Of a DNA stretch of 64,000 bases, positions 25,072 to 37,979 are shown one piece after another. The stretch is taken from assembly GCA_949152475.1 (NCBI GenBank), contig OX424568.1, positions 27,875,667 to 27,939,666 of the forward strand, in the 5' to 3' direction. Positions within the stretch are counted from its first letter, which is position 1, and each line of letters starts with the position of its first letter. The notes beneath the pieces are model-generated. The model was not told the DNA's origin, searched no databases, and saw only the letters and a program-made list of their open reading frames with translations. A program made the position numbers and the translations under genes. Origin of the DNA: Terebella lapidaria (Eukaryota; Annelida; Polychaeta; Terebellida; Terebellidae).

Positions 25072-25375
25072 GTTCTTTAATATTCAATGTCCTCATTCAT
25101 GGAGTCCTCTTCTTCTTGCTGAACGATATCATCGAAGAGATGATTGAGTTTCTCCATTGACAAATGCACTGCTTCCTCAAAGCTGGCTCCCCGTCCCATG
25201 TTTTTTTTCCACAACTTTCATGATTTCCATGTGGATCATGCTTCTCTGCAACAAATGCTTCATCTTTACCATGGTTTGGTACATTTCCATCAATCCCGTC
25301 TTCATTTCCAGTTCCAACTCATCTTCGGGCAATTCAACATCTATAATTTCTTATAGATCCACCATGGATTCTTAA
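25072..25375 (-). pseudogene. Unidentified broken coding remnant
   Basis: The minus strand reads an acidic, helix-rich protein-like stretch (ELPEDELELEMKTGLMEM; later SFEEAVHLSMEKLNHLFDD) that ends in a stop. It is not open in one frame. The composition resembles real coding sequence more than the neighbouring repeats do. I do not recognise the family; a mobile-element origin is possible. Confidence 0.35.
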
Positions 25376-25489
25376 TCACTAATCTCAATATTCAGTGAGA
25401 TAATGGGAATATTGTGTTCCTTTATAAAGCTTGTGAGAATTCGAGCTGGAAAATCCCATTTGTTACACGTCGTAAAAACAAAAATGGCC

Positions 25490-27690
25490 GGCATACGCAG
25501 ACTGGCGATTCAAAGGCAACTGAACTTATACACGTCACAAAGATATACGAGGGGAATATTTTAAAATAGAAATTTCAAACCTGATCAGAAAGTTTGTGAG
25601 GCAATGACCACCAATCCAAAACTGTACGTTTTTCATCGGAAATGGCCGCCATTTTGAAAAAAAGACGAAAATAAAAGAATTAGCCCAAAGGCTAGGACAG
25701 GTTACCAGACAATATATGTTTGTATATATTAGATATAAGCCATTTTGTCTCGTGATCTTGAAAATAAGGTCTCTGGTCACGAGAATATCCAGCATATATA
25801 TGTAAATAATGTATATCATTCCTCATATATCCATAAGTGATTACTAAGCTGTAAATTCAATAACAAGCAAGATATTAGCAATTTTGTCCTATAACATTGA
25901 AATTGAGGTCAATAGTCAAGAACAAGGTCATCAAAATATTCAGCATACATCATTCCATATATTTGCACAATTGATTCTTAAACTGAAAAGTCGATACTCA
26001 GCAAAATATTAACCATTTCTGTGACATTGGAAATGAGTTCAAAGGGCAAATTCAAGGTCATGTCAATATCCAACATAATTTTATATATGTGCACATATAT
26101 GAAATTACACAATAAGCGAGATTTTGACCAAATTCGTTAATAAGCGAGGTATTGACCATTTTGTGCTCTGTCCTCAGAAATAGTGTCAAATGTCAAGTTC
26201 AAGGTCATCAGAGTATTCAGCGTGCATCATTTTCTATATGCCCACGATTGGTCCCCAAGCTATAAAGTCAATAACAAGCGAGATAGTAGCCATTTTGTCC
26301 TTTTACCTTGAAAATGGGGTCAAAAGTCGAATTCAAGGTCATGGCGATATTCAGCATATATTATTCTCTAACGTAACTATTGATTCCCAAGCTGTAAAGT
26401 CGATAATAAACGAGATATTTATAGCTACCTTGTGCTCTGATCTTAAAAATGAGGTCAAATTCAAGGCCATCAGATTATTCAGTGTATATCATTTTCTACA
26501 TGTCCACACTTGGGTCCCAAGCTATAAAGTCAATAAAAAAACAAGATATTAGCCATTTTGTCCTTTGACCTTGAAAATGTGGTCGAATTCAAGGTCTTGA
26601 CAATATTCATCCTATATCACTTCCTTCATGACCACAATTGATTCCTAAGCTGTAAAGTCAATAAGAAACGAGATATTAGCCATTTTGTCCTGTGACCTTG
26701 AAAATTAGGTCAAAGTTCAAATTCACGGGCACGACAACATTCAGAATATATTATTTCCTCTATGTTCACAATTGATTCCTAAGCTGTGAAGTCGATAATA
26801 AGATATATATTAGCTATATTAGCCATAAGATATATATATCACAATTTTGTGTGACCTTGGAAATTAGGTCAAAGGTCAGATTTTTTGTTACGATAATATT
26901 CAGGAAATATCATTTCCTATATGTTCATAATTGATTGCCAAGCTGTAACCTTGAAAATTAGATTTCAACCTTGAACCTTGAAAATTAGATTAGAAGATTG
27001 TCCTGTGACCTTGAAAATTAGATCAAAAGTCAAATTCAAGGTCGTGAGAATATTCAGCTTAATACATTTCCCATATATCCACAATTGATTCCTATTCTCT
27101 AATCTCGATATTAAGTGAGATATTTGAAAAAGTGTGCACTATTATAAAGCGTAGGAGAATTTAACTTCGAGCGATTCAAGGGCAACGAAGGGGTACATGT
27201 GAGAAGTGTTATGAATTAATAAGAAAAAAGTTACTAAACAGATTTTAAGAAAGCGACCGTCGAAGTCCATATTGGCCGTTTCTCGTCGGAAATGGCCGCC
27301 ATTTTGAAAAAAATGCGAAAATCAAAAGACTAAAAAATACTTTTAGTTTTTGAAATATTTTTAGGCAATTTGTGCGAAATTGAGATTCAACGACGACGGA
27401 CAACAGACTCAACGCCAACGGTCGGTAACCTAAAAACTACCTTCCTCTCAAAATATTTTGGGCCATTTTTGTGCGAAGTTTAAGACAGATGTGACCTTAA
27501 ACTTCAAAGATAAAATGTAGACAGTTGACAGACAACGGACGACGTTGGACGATAAATGCAATGCGACGGCAATAGGTTATCGGGCCAAAGGTTCGGGTGA
27601 TTTACAAAATTCGTTTTCACATTTGTGGGTATTCACATTTGTGGGCGTTTTCACATTTGTGGGTTCAACAACAGGCCTGTATCTCGCAGC
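25490..27690. repeat. Large reverse-oriented repeat block and array
   Basis: From right to left it begins with the CACATTTGTGGG motifs (27617–27670) and the terminal motif AATAGGTTATCGGGCCAAAG (27570), then an AATGGCC-rich segment, then about ten units of ~134 bp (25740–27130) with AGGTCA half-sites, then another AATGGCC segment (25490–25690). It is the mirror of the block at 3290–4505 and longer. Confidence 0.75.
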
Positions 27691-28913
27691 AATTGTAGCA
27701 AGGACAACTAGTTGCATGGTTAGTATGTGTCATGGTTAAACGAACATCATCCATCTTATCAAATGTTCAAACGAACATCATCCATCTTATCAAATGTATC
27801 TGGTTCATCCCCCATTTCTGCCTATGCAGGTTTCTGTCACTTTTGTAAACAAAGCAAGCTGAAATGTGATAAAAATTATGAAAGAAGGATGTATTCAATT
27901 TTCAAATTCTAATACTATCCTGTATTGGTGAGCCTTTTATTTTTGTGTAGGCCTACGTGTATTTAGCGAATATTCTGCTTACTCAGTGTCAGTGGCTATC
28001 TACTGTTAGAGCTAGACTAGAGCGAGAGCAAGAAGCTATATGCAATGTGGGTTTGCACTTACACGAGAATTCGAGGAATAAAGGGAATATCAGTTAAAGT
28101 ATCCTCGTTTGATATATTTTAGGAAACTGGGAATGTAGGATTTTACATTTTCAAGGGCGTCGGATCCTGGAGAGGGGATGTCTGCACGCACTTAAATGCA
28201 AGGTGCATGTACGCGTTACATAGGCCTAACATTCGATGGTCAATGGTCATAGTATTAATTATACAACTGAGTGTCATTTATCATTGATTAAGTTATGTGA
28301 CATAAAATAAATTAAGAGAAAATGTTTAGTTTTGCGGAAATTACTTAAATACCAGCAATATGACAGAAAATTTGTGTGCATGTGTGGAATGAAAATTACT
28401 CATTCAGAGCAGGAGGGAGCTCAGAATCAACCACAGAACATGAAAAAAACCGGATTCTGGGGCCCTTCATGCAGTGCCCCGTGCCGCTTGACTCCTCTAT
28501 CCTGCTTCGCCACCCCCTTCCCCCCCCCCCCCCAATAATTAACCCCCGCCCCCAATTAATCTAGCTCGAATCCCTAACACTATCATTAAGCATGTATCAC
28601 ATTTGACTGACCATCGCCATGTGGGATGCATATAAGAAACTTAGGATGGTAGGACATTTTGACTTTCCATTCTTCGAGATAAAAGTCAGTAATCTATACT
28701 TCATTTCAACAAAAGCAGGCTTCTAGCTAGAACTAAAAATATACTTTCAGAAGTTGTACAGGTACAGTTGTAAAATAAACATCAGAAAACATCTCTGATA
28801 CTCTAATTCCAAAATTTTCTAGGGGAGTTTACGGCGCCCCTGAACTCTCCCAGACAGCGTAGGCTGTCGCTCGCACGCATGTCTCAAGATTATGTAAGTT
28901 TCGCAAGAGCACG

Positions 28914-28959
28914 CCCCCCCCCCCCCCCTCATTCCCAAATCCAGGATCCGCCCCTAATT
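28914..28959 (-). repeat. MITE-like terminus with poly-G
   Basis: On the minus strand AGGGGCGGATCCTGGATTTG is followed by GGAATGAGG and a G15 run. Nearly the same arrangement occurs on the plus strand at 43974–44004. A related motif at 28155 (AAGGGCGTCGGATCCTGGA) could be the other end of an ~800-bp element. hAT-like ends often read CAGGGGCGGATCCAGG; family assignment is tentative. Confidence 0.4.
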
Positions 28960-29086
28960 ATTGATACTATGTTTTTTTGCGGGCGTTATGGTCTTGGGTA
29001 TTGACGCGGCTGTGTTGCGTTATTCGGACGGTCTCGGCGTTTTGGGGCGCCGTGAATTTACAAAATTGCTGTCTCTCAGATCAATG

Positions 29087-29157
29087 TAGACCCAGGTGCC
29101 CCACTCATCGAGCGCAAAGCGCCACTTCGCTCTCGATGAGTTGGGCACCTGGGTCTA
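29087..29157. mobile_element. 71-bp solo hairpin with 9-bp target duplication
   Basis: TAGACCCAGGTGCCCCACTC … reverse complement …TTGGGCACCTGGGTCTA forms one hairpin with a short spacer. AGATCAATG stands on both sides (29078–29086, 29158–29166). The terminus matches that of the 682-bp element (13282–13963), so this looks like that family reduced to one terminal hairpin. Confidence 0.8.
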
Positions 29158-29621
29158 AGATCAATGCTGATTTGTACCAGAATATAAATCTATAGCCTAC
29201 TTCTATGTAAACTTTTGTGTATTTTGGGGTGCTTTCACGGGATAATCTCATCTCATAATTCCCACTAGAGCTGGGAAATTTGAAAAATAGATGTAAAACT
29301 TGTCTGAAAGCAAAATACATTTCAGATTATAATCCAGTACAAGCACAAGATTGTCATATACAACAACGTGTCCAAAACACTCTGAGAACTTTTTTTTCAA
29401 CTTTTTGTTTTTGTTTTTTTTTCTTTCAAGTAACTGTGTTGTACAATACTACTTTCTGAAGTATAATGTATCATAATTTGGGTAATTCCTATATTATTAG
29501 ATTATTGTTTTGAAGGAATGCCTTGTACAAGCTTTCGCTTTTTGCATTCCCCTTTCAACACAATTATTTCAATTTTATTGTATTAACTACACTTGTAATG
29601 TTGGATGTTGTGTTGAATAAA

Positions 29622-29647
29622 ATGAATTGAATTGAATTGAATTGAAT
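29622..29647 (+). repeat. (GAATT)n tail-like microsatellite
   Basis: TTGAATAAAATGAATTGAAT repeats resemble the 3' tail of a LINE or SINE. The upstream 150 bases show no clear element body. Confidence 0.4.
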
Positions 29648-30163
29648 CAGTGGTTGAGCGATCCTGAAGTGAAGGTACATCGGCCGTACGCATTCGAGGA
29701 GAAAAAAAATGTCGTCAGCCGTTATCAACGGAACGGAAGGCTTTCCATAAATTTAACAGGGGAATCATTTCAGTCATTTTGCAAATCGAAGGTCAAGGAC
29801 ATGCCAATGATTGTGTGCCAAAAAATCGGTGAAAATGTCAGCGTTGAGGGCATGTTCGTCTTGTTGTTCGAGAAGGTTTGAATACTCCTCTGCATTGTCA
29901 CGAAATACTAGTATAGGAAATAAGAAAGATACTGTATGTTTTCTTCTAGATCTACGGTAGGCTACAAGCTGTCATGGGGGACCTTCAACCCCCCCCCCCC
30001 CCCCACAGCACACAGCAACCAACAGTTGGGTCAACAGTAGTCCATGTTCAGTATACCTACTTGGTTACAATCTATCAGCAACAAGCAAAGTTTTAAAACC
30101 CAATTAAAGTCATTTTTATTCGGTCAGCTCAGGGAAGTCTAAAGAGGAACTCAACCCTTTTAT

Positions 30164-30808
30164 CAGCCCAAGCGATGCGGAGCGTGCCAATATGGCCCAC
30201 ATTGGTGCTCAGGACAAAAACAAACAAATCACGATTATGACCGATTTACGGGCTGACACACAAACTATTAGTATTGTATGTATGCTAACACATGAGAGGA
30301 CCCAAATTACATGATAACTCAACTGAATACCTCGATATATTGCTCAAAATCCCCTCCAAACATCGCTAATCCTTCCTGGTAAAATTTGTGGTCGGTGTCA
30401 GCCAAGGATAAAATCAGTGTTTGGAGGATATTTTCAACAATATTTCGGGGTATTTAGGTGCGTTGTCAATTTTGTCATATACGAGCCATCCGTCCTAAAT
30501 TCGGAGCCATCCGTCCTAAATTCGCCGCATTCCCAAATTCGCCAACGTGGATTTCAGGCCTTGTATTGTAGATGAAACTAACAAGTTCGATCGTCACTCG
30601 AGACTCTGATATCCAATCTTTGTTCCAGTAATGTATTTTCCACAAAACGTGCTTCTGAGTTCTGATGATATCCTCTCGTCTATCTGAGTGAATACAAAAA
30701 GACAGTTTTTTGTGTCAACCCAGATAACTGTCATAATCGTCATGTGTTTGTTTTCATCCCGAGCACCAATGTGGGCCATCTTGGACGCGCTTCGCGTCGC
30801 TTGGGCTG
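30164..30808. mobile_element. 645-bp element with long inverted ends and 9-bp target duplication
   Basis: Inverted ends of more than 80 bp start CAGCCCAAGCGATGCGGAGC and share TGGCCCACATTGGTGCTC. CCCTTTTAT flanks both sides (30155–30163, 30809–30817). Mutator-like by its 9-bp duplication and long ends. The interior carries a 21-bp direct duplication of GAGCCATCCGTCCTAAATTC at 30483 and 30505. No coding sequence. Confidence 0.78.
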
Positions 30809-30817
30809 CCCTTTTAT

Positions 30818-31829
30818 ATGTTATTAGATCTAGTTGTCACTTTACACCAATCTCTAGTCTATGTTCTAGTCCGTCTCCTAGTCTAATATCGTGCTATTCA
30901 TTTTGTTATACACATAAACTGCACCAATGTACTCATTTGACATTTTTGAAGAATTACTGATCTTCGTTCCTTTGTCTTGGCAAAAAACATATTATGATCG
31001 TGTTTGATCCTAGATATTTGAGCATTGCCTGCCAGACACACGACCTCGAGGAAATTCTCATGCAATGCCTTCTGCCCGTGGCCTGTGGCAGGTATTACAT
31101 GAGACTGCGTCTGACAGCAATGCCGCTCACCCAAGATCAAACCCTTAAGTCTACTGCAAGCCCAAGTGCAATACATTGTGAAAATTTTCGGCAATGTAAC
31201 CTACAGTTGGTAATTTGATGCGAGTAACGGAATTCGCCGCATTCCAAAATTTGCCATCTGTGCTTTCAGTGAATAAAACTGACCAGATATATCATGAGCT
31301 TCTGAGCTCTGATAATACTGAGTTAGTGAATTTTGGGATGTAGTGAACTCAGGACGGATGGCTCGTAGACAAGTAGGCAATTCGTCTTTGGACCCCTAGG
31401 ACCTGACCAGAGGCAGAGAGGTCAGCCTCAGGTCCTCGGGTCCAGAGTTGAATACTTGGAGTGGCTACCGTAGTAAGTCCCACTCCGGCCAGTCCGGCAG
31501 TCCTGGAGTAACCTTAGGCTACTTCATTCCAAAGGCCCATTAGTCGGAAGATCTAGATCTAGTCCGAAAATTGAACCCGGATTTTTTTAGTACAAAAGTT
31601 CAGAAACGTGATTTAAAAAAAGACGTTGTACTTCTTCTTCTGCATGATTTCTGTTTTCTGCCAGTGACAAACTTCGTCAGCTGTTCGTGAACATTTGTAT
31701 GCTTGTAGGGGAGGGGGAATATTGTATGTCTTTCAGCATGTTCAGGTACAAAGTTCTAAGGCGTTTCAAGGCCGTCACAATATTGAATCATGTTTTATTT
31801 GTAAGAGGTCATTAACGGCAAGATTTCTC
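30818..31829. other. Gene-free stretch upstream of MCCC1
   Basis: 31229–31370 repeats part of 30520–30700 (AATTCGCCGCATTCC) and ends in the inverse of CGAGCCATCCGTCCT, so it is a small relic of the same element. 31395–31435 forms a hairpin (GGACCC…GGACCTGACC with its inverse). The MCCC1 promoter and 5' UTR should lie near 31400–31829, but I see no clear core motif. Confidence 0.45.
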
Positions 31830-34800
31830 ATGCACAGGTCATGGACTCGATTGAGTAGCTGCCAGTCCAGATGGATGTCACGTGCAGGTAAAGTTCTTTA
31901 TATACCTCGGTACATCACCAGTCTATACTCTACCACATGATGTAGGGATGTAGCATGTTCACTATCAGCTTGATCATGCGTTGCGACTTATTTGTTTGTT
32001 GCAGGAGTTCAGCCAATCAGCAAAGTGCTGATCGCCAATCGCGGTGAGATCGCCTGCCGAGTGATGCGTAGCGCCAAACGGATGGGAATACAGACTGTAG
32101 CTGTCTACAGTCAAGCCGATGCTAACTCCATGCATGTTGCCATGGTTAGTTTTACGCTGTTAGTAACGAACCCTTGGTAAATATGAGTGGTATGTGTATA
32201 TTTGTATATGGGTATATATGAGTGGTATTTGCAAATAATTTGCTTCAGATGCCTTCTGTAGAGCGTCTAGGTAACCTATTTCTTCTGTTCCCTTAGGCTG
32301 ACGAGTCGTACAACATTGGCCCAGCAGCCTCCCAGGAGAGTTACCTCAACCAGAATAAAATCCTCGCAGTTGCCAAGGCGACGGGTGCCACTGTATGTAT
32401 TAATGAGGTCTTTGAATATGGAAAGATATGCTAAATTCTCATGATTTTCTTAGCGGCAGCAATTATCCATCTAAAAAATAAGTTGAAATAATTTCATTTA
32501 GGCCAGCTGAGCATAACAAGCTGTGAATGCACTTATCTTCGTAAGGGCTTCAGTTAGGCTCAACAATATATGTCCAATTTGTGCGAATAAAAAAGCTCAC
32601 TTACGTTTTCACTTTCCTCCAAACTCCCCTCCGCCCACCCCTTCCCAACCCCAGGCTATACACCCTGGGTATGGCTTTCTCTCAGAGAACCAGGAGTTTG
32701 CAGAACTTTGTCAGCAAGAAGGAGTTGTGTTCATCGGACCGCCGTCCACAGCAATCCGTGATATGGGCATCAAGAGGTGATTGTCTTCTCTGATGGGAAC
32801 TCGACTAATATTCCTGTGAATTTTCTGCAGGCCGTAGAGCTGAATTGTTTCCCATCATTAGTTTGACCAGTTAAGTCTGTTACTGACCACAATGAAGCAA
32901 CATAACTCTATATCATTAGGTTTGTCCCTGTAAACGATCTACATGATTTGGACAACGGGATGTCATGGTGCTGAAACAGCCACTCTGTTTGTGTTATGCA
33001 TGTTTTTCTATAAAACAAAATTAGTATTGGAGAGGTTCAATGAACCAAAAAGTGCTCATTTGGAAATCACAATGGAATAAATAATTGTTACTGTGAGTGA
33101 ACTAGCTGCTGATACCAGGAAAACAGGTATCGATACATGGGGTTACAGATAAATGTTCATGCATGTTTTGTTTTCAGTACATCTAAGTCAATCATGTCTG
33201 CTGCTGGGGTCCCCATCATTGAAGGTTACCACGGCGAGGACCAATCGAATGCGCGGCTGAAGCAAGAGGCGGATCGTATTGGATTCCCCGTCATGATCAA
33301 GGCTGTCCGAGGTGGAGGTGGTAAAGTAAGGCGGATCAAATTGAAACATTTGTTTGTGTGCTTATCATTTTCATGTCTGGAGCTTTGGCTTGTCCAGAGA
33401 TTTCACTTACCGTGCCTAAGAAATATCCTACTTGGTACATAATGTTTCAAACTGCAAAAATTTCAGTGAAGTATCTGCAGTATAGTGCTCAATATATTTA
33501 ATGGATCAATATTATTAGCAGTTGGCTCATTCATGATAAAAATGTCGTAACACATGAATATGTTGAAATAACAACTGCTCCTGTAATGATTTTACTTGTC
33601 AACAAGACATATTCAGGTTGTCGTGTATATTTCAAGTGAATAATTACATGTAGTCAAAAAAAACTGCCAACCAATCAAAAAATACTTGAACAGTTTTTGA
33701 TCTCTGTGCCACAACTACAATGTACATGTATCAAGATGATTCTGACTCTGACAGGGCATGAGAATCGCGATGACTCCCGAAGAGTTTGAGTCACAACTAG
33801 AGTCGGCGAGAACGGAAGGACTCAAGTCGTTTGGTGATGACGTGATGTTGGTCGAGAAATTTGTTGAAAGGCCAAGGTGATTAATTCATTTTGAAGCTTT
33901 TAGATCAAAAAGACGTACACATGTACATTTATCTTTATGTGTGTCTCTGGATCTATGGATTATTTAATGCGGTTTGTCACATGCCTTGTCACATGTAACA
34001 GTTGCAATAGTTTATTCTAAACATCACCAATCTAAACTACAATATTCATTTTGATCTATGGATTGTTCTCAATCTAAAACTTGTGAACATCGATGCTACC
34101 TAAGTTGTTGGAGATCAAGAGATATTTTTGTATGTTTACAGGCACGTGGAAGTGCAAGTATTCGGGGACCAGCATGGCAACTATGTGTACTTGTTTGAGC
34201 GGGACTGTAGCGTGCAACGACGCCACCAGAAAGTCATCGAAGAGGCCCCTGCTGTAAGCTAAACTGACGACAAAATATAAGTACAGCACATAACATATTG
34301 TACATCTCCATATATGATCTGAGAGTCCTTACATGTGTTACTTGCATGTTATACCTTTGCAGGACCCTTGTATTGTATTTATTCGGATAAAGACTTGATT
34401 GTCTTGTAGTTTGTACGTATTATATTGGGTTTCACAAATTTTTATTGAATAGTTGGAAAACTAAACAGAGTATGTGTCAGACAATAACATTTTAGTCAGG
34501 GGAGGAATGTATTTGACTGGTTTCTGTGGCTGGTTTCGCCTGTAGCCCGGGATCTCTGAGGACACTCGCCGGTCTATCGGAGAAGCAGCTGTCCGCGCGG
34601 CTCAAGCTGTCAACTACGTCGGAGCAGGTACGAAATCTAGTGTGACAAATCTCAAATCTCACCAGCGGACAACACTTGAATCTTACTTTTATATCAGGAT
34701 GTAAGCAGTATCATTGGTAACAAGAAGAAGTGTTTCTATATGGTAAAACAAAGTGGAAACATTGGGTCTTTGTACATGTTTTATTGTACTCCCCTGACAC

Positions 34801-37800
34801 AGTTCACTTATACCCCATATTTGTGTCCGCACGGGCCTCGGTGACTAGAGAGCGCTTAGTTTTATTGAGTTCTAACTTCTTAGAACCACTGAATTGTAAA
34901 GTTCAGAACTTTGTCTCATTAGTGTTACCATGGTTACAGGAACTGTGGAGTTTATCATGGATGCCAACGAGAAGTTTTACTTTATGGAGATGAACACGAG
35001 ACTTCAGGTGGAGCACCCTGTCACAGAGATGGTCACCAACACCGACCTAGTGGAGTGGCAGATACGGGTAAGGAGCGGCTGCGTGGTAAAAATGGGCGTC
35101 ATGATCCATTGTCATACTTGATAGCTTGGGGACATTGAATCGTAAGGTCACAATAATGGGTTTGAATTTTTGAGCTCACTGATGATTGTAAAGACAGGAC
35201 ATGTACTGTCATGTAGTCACAACAATATAGTTTGAATGACAATGATGTTTTAACATTCGTTGCCATAGATTATGTAGATAGAAATGTGTAAATGAAATTA
35301 ACAAAGCAAGCATCACAACTTCACAAGCAATAAAATTGTGTGATTTGCCGCCACCAGGTGGCAGCAGGAGAGAAGTTACCGGTGACACAGAGTGAGTTAC
35401 GACTGCGAGGTCACGCCTTCGAGGCCAGGATCTATGCGGAAGACCCAGACAACAACTTCATGCCGGGCGCCGGGCCGCTAACACATCTCTCCACACCGCA
35501 GGCCAGCGCAGACGTCCGCATTGAAACCGGCGTTAGACAGGGTGGGTTCAGGCAGTGTATTGAACAGTATTGAACTAGAAGTCGAGGCGTTGTAAAGAAA
35601 AAAACAAGCCCTATGTTGTTTTCCACACTCTGTGAATAACAGTATGTCAATGTCCATGATGTCAGCTACATCAAACCTTCACACTGCTGATAGCTCTGTT
35701 TACCACACATTCCCAGGAGACGAGGTGTCTGTGCACTACGACCCCATGATCGCCAAGCTCGTTGTATGGTCCGAGGATAGAGACGCGGCTCTACGCAAGT
35801 GTCGTGCCAAACTTCGCGAGTATAATGTAAGCCTTCGCTGTGTGCACCATGAGTATTGTACACCCACAGTTTGAGTGTAAATATTGTGAATTGTTGCTGC
35901 AAATGGACACACTTGGAGTCCATGCATGTTTAATATAGAATATGCTCAAGATTGTGCAGGGAATTTTTCACTGCAGATTGTTGGTTTGCCGACAAACATC
36001 CGGTTCCTGGACAGTTTGGCCGGACATCCATCATTTGCTGAGGGTGATGTCCACACAGGGTTCATCGACCAGCACTACGATGCTCTGTTTCCACCGCGTA
36101 CAATCACTCACGGTACACTGTGTCGGGCAGCTCTAGCCATGGTGCTGCTGGAGAACGAAGCTACTTGGAACCGAGCCATTTCAAGCAATGGTGAGCTCCT
36201 TAATTGTGTTTTAAATCTTCTTTATGGTCCTACTTCTTGGACTTGCTTAAATCAGGATCAGCATCATCTGATGGAAACATGACTTGGATTGTATTTTAGC
36301 ATATCATCCCATCCATGAACTTGAATTCATGGATCCCCTTAAGTACCTAAAATTGTGAATTGGCCAATAGAGATAAAGCGCTTGATAGGGGTGTGCCACG
36401 ATACGATACATGATACAATATCTTTAGAGATGTTAGCATATACGTCTAAAATCAGAAAGCAACGGTGAGCTTCTACTTTCAAATGTCTGTTTCCTTGTTC
36501 ATTTTCAGACCCATTTTCACCATTTTCCCATGTGCCGGGGTCTCGAGTCAACCATGACTTCACGCGCATGGTAACACTGAAAGATGGAGACAATGGTGAA
36601 TGTCTTGTGGAACAAAGATCTTACTTAATATTAACTATATCTCTGTGTATATATAGTATATCAAGAAGTGCATTATGTGCAAGTATGTTGATTGTGGTAG
36701 GATGTTGTATATGTAGCATTGTACTGTACATGACTGTGATGTAAAATAGCATCGTGTTCACACACCAGACCTGTATGTTTTACTGTCCTCTGCTCCAGAC
36801 CTTCAAGTTCAAATCTCATACAAAGACGATGGTTTCTATGAAGCGACCGTCGACGGCGAAACATACGAGATGTACGGGTCGCTGGAGAAAGACGGAAATA
36901 AAAATATCCTGGTCTGCACAATGGACAGTGTTCAGACGAAATCCAATGTTATTTTGAATGAAGACGCCCTTCACCTGTTCGACATGGTGAGTGTGAATAC
37001 AGTCAGCGGCATCTGTAGCTGTTGATGGTCCATGTACAATACCACTCGTAATAATTTAGAAGTACAGTGCCTGTACAGGTCTGGATTAATTAGATATGCC
37101 AAGCTGTTATACTTCTCAGCTTTTCTGAAAAAAAAAAACATCATCTGCGTGCTGGACAAGAAAGTATTCAGTAATATATGTGTACATATGACAGCATTTG
37201 ATTGCATCTAACATCAATTTGAGAAGGAACTTAACCATGTGATCTGAATTCAATGAATATTTTCTGCGACCCCTGTGCAGGACGGGAGTTATGAGCTGCA
37301 GCTGCCTGCGCCGCGGTTTGTGACGGAGCGTCTTGGGTCTGGAGGGAAGGGGGGTGCAATCGCTCCCATGCCGGGGGTCGTGGAGAAAGTCAGTGTTGCC
37401 GTCGGCGACAAGGTGGAGGCTGGGGAGCCGCTCGTCACCATGATAGCCATGAAAATGGAGGTATTGTATAGGTGTATGGCCAATACATGTATTGTTCTAT
37501 GGTCGATACGTGTTGTTGTATGGCTGATACGTGTGTTGTTCTATGGCCGATACATGTATTGTTGTATGGCTGATACATGTATTGTTCCATGGCCGATACA
37601 TGTGTTGTATGGCTGATACGTGTATTGTGTATAATCAGTATACACCATACCAGAATATCATGAGTAAATCAAGAGTGAACCATTATGATGACATCAATTC
37701 CTTGTGTTGGTAAACATGGTAAATATATCTGCTGCTTGCTGAGTGCCACTACATTTACTAAGATGTACAATTATTGTTGGTTGTCAACAAGCTGTGAAAC

Positions 37801-37979
37801 CCCAATGTTATTTCAGAGGAAATGTTCAATGTATACACTGGTGTTCATGGTAACAATGTTCTTTCTGTTTTCAGTACGTGATTCGGGCACCAAAGGCGGC
37901 TGTGGTGGAACAAATCTTGTACCAAGCCGGAGATACAGTCAACAAGGGAGCGCCGCTAGTGAAACTCACAGACTCTTAA
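31830..37979 (+). CDS. MCCC1: Methylcrotonoyl-CoA carboxylase subunit alpha (biotin carboxylase and biotin carrier)
   Basis: Mitochondrial leucine breakdown: with the beta subunit it carboxylates 3-methylcrotonyl-CoA, using ATP, bicarbonate and biotin. Exons: 31830–31887, 32005–32144, 32297–32392, 32655–32776, 33178–33325, 33755–33876, 34142–34253, 34546–34627, 34940–35067, 35358–35541, 35717–35826, 35977–36190, 36509–36595, 36799–36986, 37281–37460, 37875–37979. All borders are AG/GT, phases match, and the product is 691 residues (human 725). An Arg-rich, acid-free presequence ([10 protein letters not shown]…) precedes the biotin carboxylase domain ([24 protein letters not shown], the ATP-grasp loop [26 protein letters not shown]). 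The C-terminal biotinyl domain has AMKME with biotin Lys655. The start is the first in-frame ATG. MCCC1-type sequence throughout, not PCCA or PC. Confidence 0.97.
37483..37630. repeat. 23-bp minisatellite in the last MCCC1 intron
   Basis: About six to seven units of ACATGTATTGTTCTATGGCC plus GAT, with C/T variants, begin only about 20 bases after the exon 15 donor (37461). The read-through ORF seen here is an artefact. Confidence 0.85.

Larger units (their letters stand above)
27691..30154. other. Gene-free stretch with small elements
   Basis: Contains three C runs of 14–16 bases (28520–28533, 28914–28928, 29989–30004), a MITE-like end at 28914–28959, the 71-bp hairpin at 29087–29157 and a (GAATT)n tract. 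A 79-codon ORF at 29642–29881 has no recognisable domain. No convincing exon. Confidence 0.45.

Noticed and set aside
28555-28590. B-box-like GCTCGAATCCC suggesting a tRNA or SINE
   Set aside because: No A box at the right distance and no cloverleaf could be built; no tRNA gene is called in the window.
29642-29881. 79-codon plus-strand ORF after the (GAATT)n tract
   Set aside because: No domain, no splice context and no second copy; not enough to call a gene.
30898-31218. Overlapping ORFs of 74–98 codons on both strands
   Set aside because: Both frames are equally open, with no motif or conservation evidence; likely chance within element relics.
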